From Bactericera cockerelli (taxonomy: Eukaryota; Arthropoda; Insecta; Hemiptera; Triozidae): a stretch of DNA of 64,000 nt. The DNA is taken from contig CM044957.1 in assembly GCA_024516035.1 (NCBI GenBank), forward strand, positions 3,631,017 through 3,695,016, written 5' to 3'. Within the stretch, counting starts at the first letter, position 1; each line of letters begins with the position of its first letter. The notes beneath the pieces are model-generated. The model was not told where the DNA came from. It worked only from the letters and a program-made list of their open reading frames with translations, and searched no databases. The position numbers were made by a program, and so were the translations under genes. Below are positions 44,601 through 52,683 of this stretch, piece by piece.

Positions 44601-47600
44601 ATGAAATGAAATATTATTTTATTAGGACTTTGGAAAAGTTTTAAAGTACAAGAATGATGTGTAGCTGAAGAGTGTCAGTTGGAGAATGGGATCGTTGGAC
44701 CAGTCTGCTCAGAGGAAGACTGGCCGAAGTAACACTGGTTCAAATTCTCCAATATTATCACATTCACCCCAGCTTTCAGAAGTTGAGATCTGCGAAACGA
44801 ACGGGTGCCCTCTTGTTCCGAGTTGATCTTCTGGGGTTTGGATTGTCATCATTCTGTTGGTCGTCATAAGGAATATCATTGTTTGGAATATCGTCATTCG
44901 GAATATCATTGTTTAGAATATCGTCATTGGGAATATCATTGTTTGGAATATCGTCATTCGGAATATCATTGTTTGGAATATCGTCATTTGATTGGTTTCC
45001 AGCAGGAGCCAGATATCGAGTCGAAACCGTAGTTTCTCTCCCATCAGGTAGTCGAACATGAGCATACTCATTGTTGGCATCTAAAAGTTCAACCTCCTCG
45101 ACCATAGAGTCATATTTGCTTCTTCGGTTTAAACTCTTCATTAGAACGGGTCCTGGTTTTGTCAGCCAAGTGGGCATTGAGCTTCCATTGAATGAACGAC
45201 GCGGATGATTGAACATACGTTCATGGGGAGTTGCGTTGGTTGCTGTGCAAAGAAGAGATCGTATACAATGAAGTGAATCACCTAGCACTTCTTCCCAGTC
45301 TTCTGTCTTCGAGTTGCGTGATTTTAGAGCCAACATTATTGTCTTCCAGATGATGCCATTGTATCTTTCGCACTGTCCGTTGCCTTGAGGGTTGTAGGGT
45401 GTTGTACGACTTGTAGCAACACCTAGTGAAGTGAGGAACGTTTTTATTTCAGAGGACATGAATGCAGTCCCCCTATCAGAATGTATATAACTTGGGGTAC
45501 CAAAAAGAGTGAATAAGTTTGTCAGATTTGTGATAACAGTATTTGAAGATACATCAGGGCATGGAAAAGCAAAAGGAAATCTTGAATATTCGTCAATAAC
45601 AGTTAGTATGTATCGATTCCTTGTCTTTGAAGGTAGAGGTCCTTTGAAATCAATGCTCAATCGTTCAAATGGAGCTGAAGACTTGATGAGCTGGCCTTCA
45701 TGTTTGTGATAGCGTGGTTTCAGTTCTGCACAAACTCGACAGGAATTAGTCACTTGTCTAACTTCTTCCACAGAGAATGGTAAGTTCTTAGCTCGGATCC
45801 AGTGAGTCATCCTTGTTATACCGGGGTGGCATAGATTATTGTGCAAATAAGTCAAGTCAGGTCGAGAGTTGATAGCTGCACTTATGCGGGACAGCGCGTC
45901 TGCAGGAGCATTCTCACAACCAGGACGATACACTATGTCGAAGTTGAAGCATGCCAGTTCGAGTCTCCATCTCATTATTTTCTCGTTCTTTATTTTGCTC
46001 TTGTGTTTTTGATTGAACATAAAAGATACGGAGCGTTGGTCAGTGATTATCTTGAAAGGTCTTCCAATGAGGTAGTGACGCCAATTCTTTAGACTCTCAA
46101 CAATTGCATATGCTTCCTTTTCAATTGAAGCGTGTTGAAGTTCTGACTTGTTCAGAGTTCTCGAGAAGAAAGCGATAGGTCGTCCTTGTTGACTTAGCGT
46201 TGCAGCTATAGCAAAGTGAGACGCGTCCGTTTCAACAGAAAAAGGTACATTGTCTTGAATAGCAGCGGTTGACGCTTTCAGTATGTCACGCTTCAGATTT
46301 TCAAATGCGGATACTTCGTTATCTTGAAAAGGAAAGTTGTTCTGTAAAAGTGGCCGTACTTTCTCTGAGAAATTAGAGATCCACTTACTGTAGTAAGAGA
46401 ACATGCCTAGAGCACGTTGAAGGGAAGCTTTGTCGGTTGGAATGGGTAATTCAACAAGTGGCTTCAGACGCTCGGGGTCAGGTTTTATAGTGTTATTGGA
46501 TATAGTATAACCAAGTAAACTGACAGCAGTAATGGAAAACTTGCATTTTTCCATATTAAGTGTAAGATTGTACTTCTCGGTGGCTGATAGAAATTTCTTC
46601 AGATTCTCATCATGCTCCTTCTGATCTCGTCCACAGATTGTGACATCATCAAGATAGGGATAGGTGCCTGTGAGTTTCTCATCTTCAACGATGCGGTCTA
46701 TTGTTCTCTGGAAGCTTGCTACACCATTAGTAACGCCAAAAGGAACTCTAAGAAAATGATAGAGTTTTCCTGAGGCTTCAAATGCTGTGAAGTGTTTTTC
46801 CGAGTCCATGATAGGTATCTGGTGATACGCACTCTTGAGGTCAATCACACTGAACACTTGGTTTGTTGAGACTTTAGCAATGACATCTTCAATCCTCGGC
46901 AAAGGATACGCATCTAGATGTGTGAACTTATTGATGGTTTGAGAATAGTCAATTACCATACGAGGTTTATGTCTTCCATCTCGTACAACGAATGCTTGAG
47001 CGCGCCAGGATGAGTTGCTTCGTTCAATGATTCCGTCTTGTAGCATGCGTTCTACTTCGGTGTGGATAAATTGTTTGTCTTCGTCTGATTGTCTCCTGCT
47101 TTTTCTAACTATAGGATAGCAATCTTGTGAAAGGTTAGAGAATAGTGAGACAGGTTCAACGCTAGCAACAGCCAAGTTGCAAATTTTCAATGGTGGACGT
47201 GAACCGTGGAATTCTATCTCAAGTGAAGAGTGAGCTTGGAGCAAGTCATGTCCAAGTATGACGTCACAGCAGAGATTGGACATGATCAGCAAAGTAACAT
47301 TCTGGTAGGTGTTGTTGAACACTTGTAATGTCACTTTACATTGTCCAGAAATGTCCGTGGACAAGGAAGAGTTAGCCATACTTATTTTACCAGAGTAAGG
47401 TAATGGTTTGATTTTACATCTGGACACTAGAACTTGGCTTATGAAACTGAGTGTTGAACCAGTATCGACAAGAGCTTTGAGAGGTATATTGTTGACGGTG
47501 ATATCAATAGTAGACTTTTGTAAACTGTTGGGTGACGCCGCAGTAACAGGAGCAGTATAACATGTCAGAGCAGCAGAAGTCTTGTTGTGTCGCGGCTTAT

Positions 47601-49949
47601 GTGCTGATTGAGTGAATAGCTTTGACTGACAGACTTTCCCGTAATGTCCTGTCTTGGAACAAATAGAACATTGTGCCTCCTTGGCAGGACAAGACGACCG
47701 GGGATGCCACTGTTTACCACAAAAAGTCTTGGAAGTAAAGGCCACAGTATTGTCAGTGGATTCTAAATTTTGAGATGCAGTGACATTGGGCACACAACTA
47801 GTCTGGTAACTAGACGATTGAAATTCAGCCAGCTCCATAGCTCGGGCTTGATTGAAAGTTTCATCTAGAGTGAGAGTATTGCTCTCAAGGAGGCGCTGTC
47901 GAATGCGGTTGCTTGATAACCCGCTGATAAACGCATCACGAACATACTCTTGTGTGTAGGTATCAGCTGTGACGGCTTCAAAATTGCACTCCTTGCTCAT
48001 TTGCTTCAACACTTGTAGGTACTGGTCGACAGTTTCACCAGAGTTCTGTAGACGCGTTGCTAAGCAATGTCGGGCATAGATGACATTCTTAGGTTTGACG
48101 TATAATGATTCGAGAGCGGCAAGGGCTGTAGCGAACGTAGATTTGTTGTCAATGAAGGCGTAGACGTTAGGTGCAAGAAAATTTGTCAGAAGAGTCAGCT
48201 TGTCTTCACTCGTCACGTCTTTGATTTTAGCGACAAAGTTCTGGAACGTTTTCTTCCAGTGCAACCATTGCTTGTCTGCTGATGTAGAAGTAGGCTCTAC
48301 AGCAAAGCGTTCGGGTTGTAGGTACTTTGGAAAAGTACATTTTAAATTGAAATGAAATATTATTTTATTAGGACTTTGGAAAAGTTTTAAAGTACAAGAA
48401 TGATGTGTAGCTGAAGAGTGTCAGTTGGAGAATGGGATCGTTGGACCAGTCTGCTCAGAGGAAGACTGGCCGAAGTAACACTGGTTCAAATTCTCCAATA
48501 TTATCACACACTAGTTATTTCATTTATTACTATACTCCACCAAGTTTTTTTTTTAATAGTTAAAGCAAATGTTTTCATATTTGTGTTAATCATGATATCA
48601 CAATTATACTCAAACTCAATTTACTAATATTTGTTTGACTTGGGACTTGAACTACCAACCTACAGATTACTAGTCCACCGCCTTCTTATCAATGAAGCTA
48701 CTGAGGTCGGTTTCGTCATCATCATTGAGTTCGATGGTTGCGTTCGCAGGTCGCTTTACATTTTTTTTTTAATATGACATATTTAGCTACAGTTTAGAAA
48801 ACCGCATGAAAATAATTAAAATTATTGAATTTTGTACCTTTCTAAATATGTACTGCGCCTCATTGAAATTATACCGATTCTTCAAATACACTGTTTCTTA
48901 GGCTCACTTACCACAAATTTTTATTTTTATCAGTACTGACATATTCCGAATATAACTCTCCACAAGAAATTATGTCTTGAGGAAAATTGTGACTTTTTTG
49001 TTCTGTTTCAAATACACATGAGTGGTATTCATTCATAAATTCAAAATTCAAAGAAACTTTCTGTTGAATCTGAAAGGAAGACAGATCAATATTTTTATAT
49101 TAGAGGTTTAATTATGTATACATATAACATTTACAGTCTGATTTCAGCAGCTTGATCAACATTCAGATTCAATTTTGGTAAGATTTAGCAGCATGAGTGT
49201 GTTGTGACATTACAAAAGGTATTAACATAAATATGATAATATTTATTAGGTATGTTTATGGTGGATTTTGATGATTAAAATAAAATCTATAATTTAAATT
49301 TTACTAACTTCTTAGATTAATATGCACTTTCACCTTTACTGGTATTTTTTATCTACCAATTACTATCAGACCAATTATAAACTGAAAATGCATAGTTGAT
49401 ATTTTCAGTGATAACCTGTTGATGGCCAGAATGTGCTCATTTTTGTATTATTATTTTTATCCAGGAAGTGGGTAAGATAAAGACATTTGTTAATAATTAG
49501 AGGAATATAATTATAATTAATATTATTAAATAATAAATTCTTACCAGAGTTTTGATTTTATCAACATGCTTTGCTTTTTCTAATTTTTCAAATGTCTGTT
49601 CTATTTGTAGAAGAGGTCTTTTATATGTCAAAGTTCTCTTCTCATAATGTTTATCTTGAATAATGTTTTTCTTTTCCTGTTTCTTGTTAATTTTGAGGAT
49701 AGCGTTCCTGTGTAAAAGAGAAAATTAATTTTAATTTCATAATGTTTATCTTGAATAATGTTTTCTTTTCCTGTTTCTTGTTGATTTTGAGGACAGCTTT
49801 CCTGTGTAAAAGAGAAAATTAATTTTAATTTCAGCCATGAAAACATACCTTCGATAGGTACTTTCAATAATTCCTATCACACACACAACTGAGATACTTT
49901 TGACTTGGTTGATCAAATTATTTACACTGGCAGCCTCATTTGTTGACAT
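41693..49949 (-). CDS. Unrecognised multi-exon gene, 5' part (exons 1-5)
   Basis: Five consecutive minus-strand exons join in frame: 49849-49949 (ATG at 49949, MSTNEAASVNNLINQ), 49545-49707, 48912-49069, 43864-44032 and 41693-41846. Every junction is AG/GT (donors GTATGT, GTAAGA, GTAAGT, GTGAGT, GTGTGT) and the phases agree, giving about 248 residues. The product is Lys/Glu-rich and partly helical, and ends in ALLDLIDANQIIVVGSSR. A hydrophobic strand followed by G-S-S-R could open a P-loop, as in helicases, but the decisive GK[S/T] would be in the next exon, which is not seen. The 3' part is beyond 41693, perhaps in the N gap. A Ty3 element and SINEs lie in its introns. No family is assigned. 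Confidence 0.6.
41908..42075 (+). mobile_element. tRNA-like SINE
   Basis: CCCTGGCCTAGCGGTAGCAT (A box) and CCGGGTTCGCATACCGG (B box) are followed by a body with GGGGCCTACCCTAGCC. It lies in an intron of the 41693-49949 gene. Confidence 0.65.
42065..42770. repeat. Array of TCAAGGTCA-type repeats
   Basis: An imperfect unit of about 16-18 bp, typically TTTCAAGGTCATTCTA, repeats some 35 times. At least nine copies contain exact TCAAGGTCA, and others have TCAAGGTCG or TCAAGGCCA. The array resumes at 43140-43195 after a LINE insertion. Confidence 0.85.
42771..43139 (+). pseudogene. 5'-truncated CR1/Jockey-like LINE 3' end
   Basis: The frame ends with PDLLSEIQFKIPSRKTRN, VTFNLRKCSSN, and a stop after LESGNLPFTI. 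This is the usual C-terminal tail of CR1/Jockey-type ORF2 (VP-x-R-x-T-R motif). About 110 bp of 3' UTR and a run of about 21 A follow. It splits the TCAAGGTCA array. Confidence 0.65.
43508..43735 (+). mobile_element. SINE-C copy with tRNA-like head
   Basis: The head (GCCTCCGTGGCGTAATGTTT, GAGTATGATTCCCGGAC) is tRNA-like. The tail (CCCAGGCTAGTTGAGGTTAA, CCAGCGAATGGAGGC) is the same tail that follows the 5S-like heads at 7757 and 36200. Confidence 0.75.
44041..44596. other. Intronic sequence with an anonymous repeat-like block
   Basis: 44130-44470 includes CAACCGAACACAGTGAGG, TTCGTTTGTCTGTCTGTTCC and GGGGCCGCACTCTGG, typical in style of dispersed non-coding insect repeats. No family is assigned. 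Confidence 0.45.
44602..44762 (-). repeat. 3' LTR
   Basis: 161 bp, identical to 48348-48508 over its full length. On the minus strand it contains CTAATAAAATAATA near its end, a possible poly(A) signal. Confidence 0.95.
44776..48345 (-). CDS. Gag-Pol polyprotein of the Ty3/Gypsy element
   Basis: One open frame covers Gag and Pol. Counting from the Leu codon at 48264 as residue 1: Gag to about 190; zinc knuckle CSICSKTGHYGKVC at about 195; retropepsin-like ALVDTGSTLSF at about 263; reverse transcriptase with YLDDV at about 538; RNase H (ETDASHFA about 680, ITDQRS about 740); integrase with an H2C2 zinc domain (from about 811) and acidic residues in SIDFKG (875), HSDRG (930) and CERYN (965). 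The end has NDDIPN-type repeats (about 1090-1131). There is no env. The frame is open from inside the 5' LTR but has no in-frame ATG at the Gag start; an ATG at 48338-48340 lies in the neighbouring frame. Otherwise intact. Confidence 0.9.
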   Translation of the reverse strand, partial: LKCTFPKYLQPERFAVEPTSTSADKQWLHWKKTFQNFVAKIKDVTSEDKLTLLTNFLAPNVYAFIDNKSTFATALAALESLYVKPKNVIYARHCLATRLQNSGETVDQYLQVLKQMSKECNFEAVTADTYTQEYVRDAFISGLSSNRIRQRLLESNTLTLDETFNQARAMELAEFQSSSYQTSCVPNVTASQNLESTDNTVAFTSKTFCGKQWHPRSSCPAKEAQCSICSKTGHYGKVCQSKLFTQSAHKPRHNKTSAALTCYTAPVTAASPNSLQKSTIDITVNNIPLKALVDTGSTLSFISQVLVSRCKIKPLPYSGKISMANSSLSTDISGQCKVTLQVFNNTYQNVTLLIMSNLCCDVILGHDLLQAHSSLEIEFHGSRPPLKICNLAVASVEPVSLFSNLSQDCYPIVRKSRRQSDEDKQFIHTEVERMLQDGIIERSNSSWRAQAFVVRDGRHKPRMVIDYSQTINKFTHLDAYPLPRIEDVIAKVSTNQVFSVIDLKSAYHQIPIMDSEKHFTAFEASGKLYHFLRVPFGVTNGVASFQRTIDRIVEDEKLTGTYPYLDDVTICGRDQKEHDENLKKFLSATEKYNLTLNMEKCKFSITAVSLLGYTISNNTIKPDPERLKPLVELPIPTDKASLQRALGMFSYYSKWISNFSEKVRPLLQNNFPFQDNEVSAFENLKRDILKASTAAIQDNVPFSVETDASHFAIAATLSQQGRPIAFFSRTLNKSELQHASIEKEAYAIVESLKNWRHYLIGRPFKIITDQRSVSFMFNQKHKSKIKNEKIMRWRLELACFNFDIVYRPGCENAPADALSRISAAINSRPDLTYLHNNLCHPGITRMTHWIRAKNLPFSVEEVRQVTNSCRVCAELKPRYHKHEGQLIKSSAPFERLSIDFKGPLPSKTRNRYILTVIDEYSRFPFAFPCPDVSSNTVITNLTNLFTLFGTPSYIHSDRGTAFMSSEIKTFLTSLGVATSRTTPYNPQGNGQCERYNGIIWKTIMLALKSRNSKTEDWEEVLGDSLHCIRSLLCTATNATPHERMFNHPRRSFNGSSMPTWLTKPGPVLMKSLNRRSKYDSMVEEVELLDANNEYAHVRLPDGRETTVSTRYLAPAGNQSNDDIPNNDIPNDDIPNNDIPNDDILNNDIPNDDIPNNDIPYDDQQNDDNPNPRRSTRNKRAPVRFADLNF
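44870..44995 (-). repeat. Coding minisatellite in the Pol C-terminus
   Basis: 15-30-bp units encode NDDIPNNDIP-type repeats about five times. The repeat stays in frame and sits between the integrase C-terminus and the last basic segment. Confidence 0.85.
48348..48508 (-). repeat. 5' LTR
   Basis: 161 bp with TG...CA ends, identical to the 3' LTR. Flanked on its outer side by CACTA (48509-48513). Confidence 0.95.
48570..48710 (-). mobile_element. SINE-B copy
   Basis: The head (ACCTCAGTAGCTTCATTGAT, GTAGTTCAAGTCCCAAG) and the TTGTGATATCATGATTAACA body are on the minus strand. It lies in the same intron as the Ty3 element. Confidence 0.8.
49708..49820 (-). repeat. Tandem duplication of an intron end plus exon start
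   Basis: The splice-acceptor stretch TTTTCTCTTTTACACAG and about 60 bp of following exon occur twice (acceptors at 49708-49709 and about 49802-49803). Only the copy nearer 49707 joins in frame with the rest of the gene; the other lacks one A in an AAAAG/AAAAC run and shifts frame. Confidence 0.8.
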
Positions 49950-50364
49950 AGAAAAGATGTTTCAATGTTTAGCCTTCTTCACAGCAAGGTAGGGTTAGTA
50001 ACAGTCCTTTACAAAATGAATACTGAAACTGAGAGAGCTGAGGGTCATCTAAATTATTTTGGAGTCTAAAGTAACCCATTTTCCACAACAAATCCTCTTT
50101 AAAAACAAATCAGGTAGTCTAATCAATGCATCAAAGGAATGGATCCAACATCAGTGTGCAAAAAAACCAAAACTCACCTTTTTCGGAACACCTCTTTCCT
50201 TCCCATTTTTGATCAAAAATGTGTCTCAATTTGTATTTTTACCACAATGATCAACAAGAAAGCAGGGAGCTGTAGAGAATTTAGAAATTCATTATTTGTG
50301 CATGCTAACTCCTGAAAGAGGCTACTAGAAAGTCTTTACTCTTTTATGATGATGTTTTAATATG

Positions 50365-50386
50365 GGGGGGGGGGGGGGGGGGGGGA
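50365..50386. repeat. Poly(G) run
   Basis: About 22 consecutive G between unrelated sequences. Such runs are error-prone in assemblies. Confidence 0.9.
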
Positions 50387-50493
50387 ATAGAAAAAGTTGT
50401 GCAGGATGTGGACAGTCACAGAGAGGGTTAGAACTTTACATAAAAAAAACAGGGTTGGTTAATTCTTATGTTTTAAATTCAGATTATCAGGAT

Positions 50494-50760
50494 ATTAGCC
50501 TGCCTCAGTGACTTAACAGTTTGTTTTGACCACAGCCTGTATTTCAGAGATCTTGAGTTCAATTCTCAGTTGGAGCATACTTTTCACACAGATAATTCTG
50601 TTCCCTCCCAACACCTGAGCTTAGAATTTCAGGCCCTAACCAGGCTGGGTGAGGTAATATGGGTAGCTGATACAATTCCCAGAGAATAGAAGGTAAAAAC
50701 CCCATCCTGAGTATCTCAAATCGGGACAGTAAAACTAAAAAGAACCAATGGCAATGAAAG
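50494..50760 (+). mobile_element. SINE-C copy with tRNA-like head
   Basis: GCCTGCCTCAGTGACTTAAC and TTGAGTTCAATTCTCAG mark a tRNA-like head. CAGGCTGGGTGAGGTAA and CCAGAGAATAGAAGG mark the shared SINE-C tail. Confidence 0.7.
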
Positions 50761-50867
50761 GAGCCTAGACATATAGTTAGCTCACCACTGTGATAGGTAT
50801 CTGCTATCTGTGCCTATCCCAGGACACAGAATTATTATTATTAGATTAGATTGTTTGTTTTATTAGG

Positions 50868-50995
50868 GTTTAATGTCGTATTTCAACTGCATGGTCGCTG
50901 CACGGTGGTTTTACACTCCACTAGCAGGAAACTCACTCACCGGCTACCCACACTAATCTCACCCAGCCTGGGTTGGCCCGGAAAGCCAAAAGAAC
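50868..50995 (-). mobile_element. SINE-C tail fragment
   Basis: The minus strand has CCAACCCAGGCTGGGTGAG and GCTAGTGGAGTGTAAAACC. It is headless and in inverse orientation to the neighbouring copy. Confidence 0.7.
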
Positions 50996-52010
50996 TTTCA
51001 AAGATTGCACTTTGAAATTTTTTAAATTTTGGCGGTACATACTCAAGGAACATAAATATGTGGAACAGAGAAACTCGCATGACATCGACGGCAACATTTC
51101 CCAAAACCTTCAGAGGGAGCTCCATTTCGTAAATGATGAAAATTACATTTTTTGAAACGCCTATCTCAGAGCTCTTCTCAAACTTTTGTGTTTGATTTTT
51201 TAAGTCTAGGTTAAATGGGTGAATCAATATTTAACAGACCAGCAAGAGCAGTTTAGGATAAATTAATCAGACTTTCAGACAATAGTCCAGATAATGATCC
51301 AGCAGTCACTTTAGTCGTGTAACTAAAGTTTACCGGAATCCAAATCCTAATCCATTCTGGTAAAGTCTAGTTACCCCACCACAATTTTTTATAACTTACT
51401 CAAGTCAAACGAGAGTGCGCTCCGAATGCTACCAATATTTAAATAAACATTCGGGGAAGTAAACATTCTCAATTACAATTCAATAAATTTCTGATTTTCT
51501 TCAAAACATTATATAAAATAATATTCTGAATGATTTTGCCCTAATATCTAATATGTATAATTAAAAATGGCTTACGATGGGTCCTCTGTAAAAAATAAAA
51601 GAAAAATAAAACAAATGATTAATTTATTTATTATATATTTATTATTATTGCATACACAATATTAAATTTATAAGTAGGTAAATTATTATACACAATATTT
51701 ATAAGTAAATCGGGAAATAATACAGAATAACTTAAAGTAATAAAAAGATCAACAATTTTAAAACATAAAATAATAGAACTGAAAAATAACGCGAAATCAA
51801 CAAATTACAAATCACAACACAAAAAAAACAAATTAATAAAATGGCGATTTTCTAGTAAATAAAAATCTATGGAAGAGAGATTTTTTCTCTTCCCCGAAAA
51901 CAGGAATAATTTTTACTAGAGTTTACCAGAAAGGAGGGGAAATTTCCTAATCCAATAAAAAAAAAAAAAAAAAAAAAACAGAAATATTCCAAAATGTAAA
52001 CTCTGGTTAT
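50996..52010. other. AT-rich intergenic sequence
   Basis: 51555-51625 is the inverse partner of the 32400-32470 repeat (GGGTCCTCTGTAAAAAATAA). A run of A lies at about 51957-51978. No gene is supported; the 60-96-residue frames at 50937-51227 lack features. Confidence 0.5.
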
Positions 52011-52011
52011 A

Positions 52012-52451
52012 CAGGGTGGTCCAGAAAGTTTGCACCAAAATGATAGGGGTAATAAAAGAGACCATTTCCAACAAAAATATTCCCGGACATTTTCCTTTAT
52101 TTTTTGTCGTTTTCAAAATGGCGGCCAAAAGTGTGTTTTTCAATATTCCGACTTTGGTCTGGCTTTTGATTTTTTTGATTTTTTCTGTACCACCTAGAAA
52201 AAAACGGATTGCATTTTTGAATGGAGAATAAAATTTTAATTAAAATAAGTTAAATTAACCCGTTCAATTTTTTAATGTTCATGCTCATTTAGGCTGTCAA
52301 GGTTCTGAACGCACGTATTTGAAAAACACACGTTTTGGCCGCCATTTTGAAAACGACAAAAAATAAAGGAAAATGTCCGGGAATATTTTTGTTGGAAATG
52401 GTCTCTTTTATTACCCCTATCATTTTGGTGCAAACTTTCTGGACCACCCTG
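52012..52451. mobile_element. Palindromic MITE with 119-bp perfect inverted ends
   Basis: The ends begin CAGGGTGGTCCAGAAAGT and are perfect inverse copies for 119 bp (to 52130 on the left), with another dozen matching bases after one indel. TA flanks both ends (52010-52011, 52452-52453). The ends resemble those of mariner-type elements. No protein is encoded. It lies 232 bp upstream of the carnitine acyltransferase ATG. Confidence 0.9.
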
Positions 52452-52683
52452 TATAAAAAAACACGGCATTTATTGCCGTAAAAATAATCTATACACACCT
52501 TGCAACACTGGTTAGTGATAACACCTTATCTGTTTATTTACAAAATATTTGTGTTTTTGGGTCTGTGATGTAAGCACTATTGGTTAAATTGGGTTGGATT
52601 TTAATTAAATATTAATTAATTAGTACGTTCTAAGAGCTAGTATTTAACATTGAACAAGAAACTTCTGTTAAGAAGTTTTCGAC
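52452..52683 (+). promoter_or_regulatory. Presumed promoter and 5' UTR of the acyltransferase gene
   Basis: Only about 230 bp separate the MITE from the ATG, so the transcription start probably lies here or in the MITE. No clear TATA box is seen. GTTTATTTACAAAATATTTG and TAATTAAATATTAATTAATT are AT-rich stretches. Confidence 0.3.

Larger units (their letters stand above)
44602..48508 (-). mobile_element. Complete Ty3/Gypsy LTR retrotransposon
   Basis: 161-bp LTRs at 44602-44762 (3') and 48348-48508 (5') are identical by eye. On the minus strand they begin TGTGATAATA and end CATTTCA (TG...CA). CACTA at 44597-44601 and 48509-48513 is the 5-bp target duplication. A purine stretch (GCTGGGGTGAA) precedes the 3' LTR as a likely polypurine tract. 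No clear tRNA primer site is seen after the 5' LTR. It lies in an intron, in the same direction as the host gene. Confidence 0.95.
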
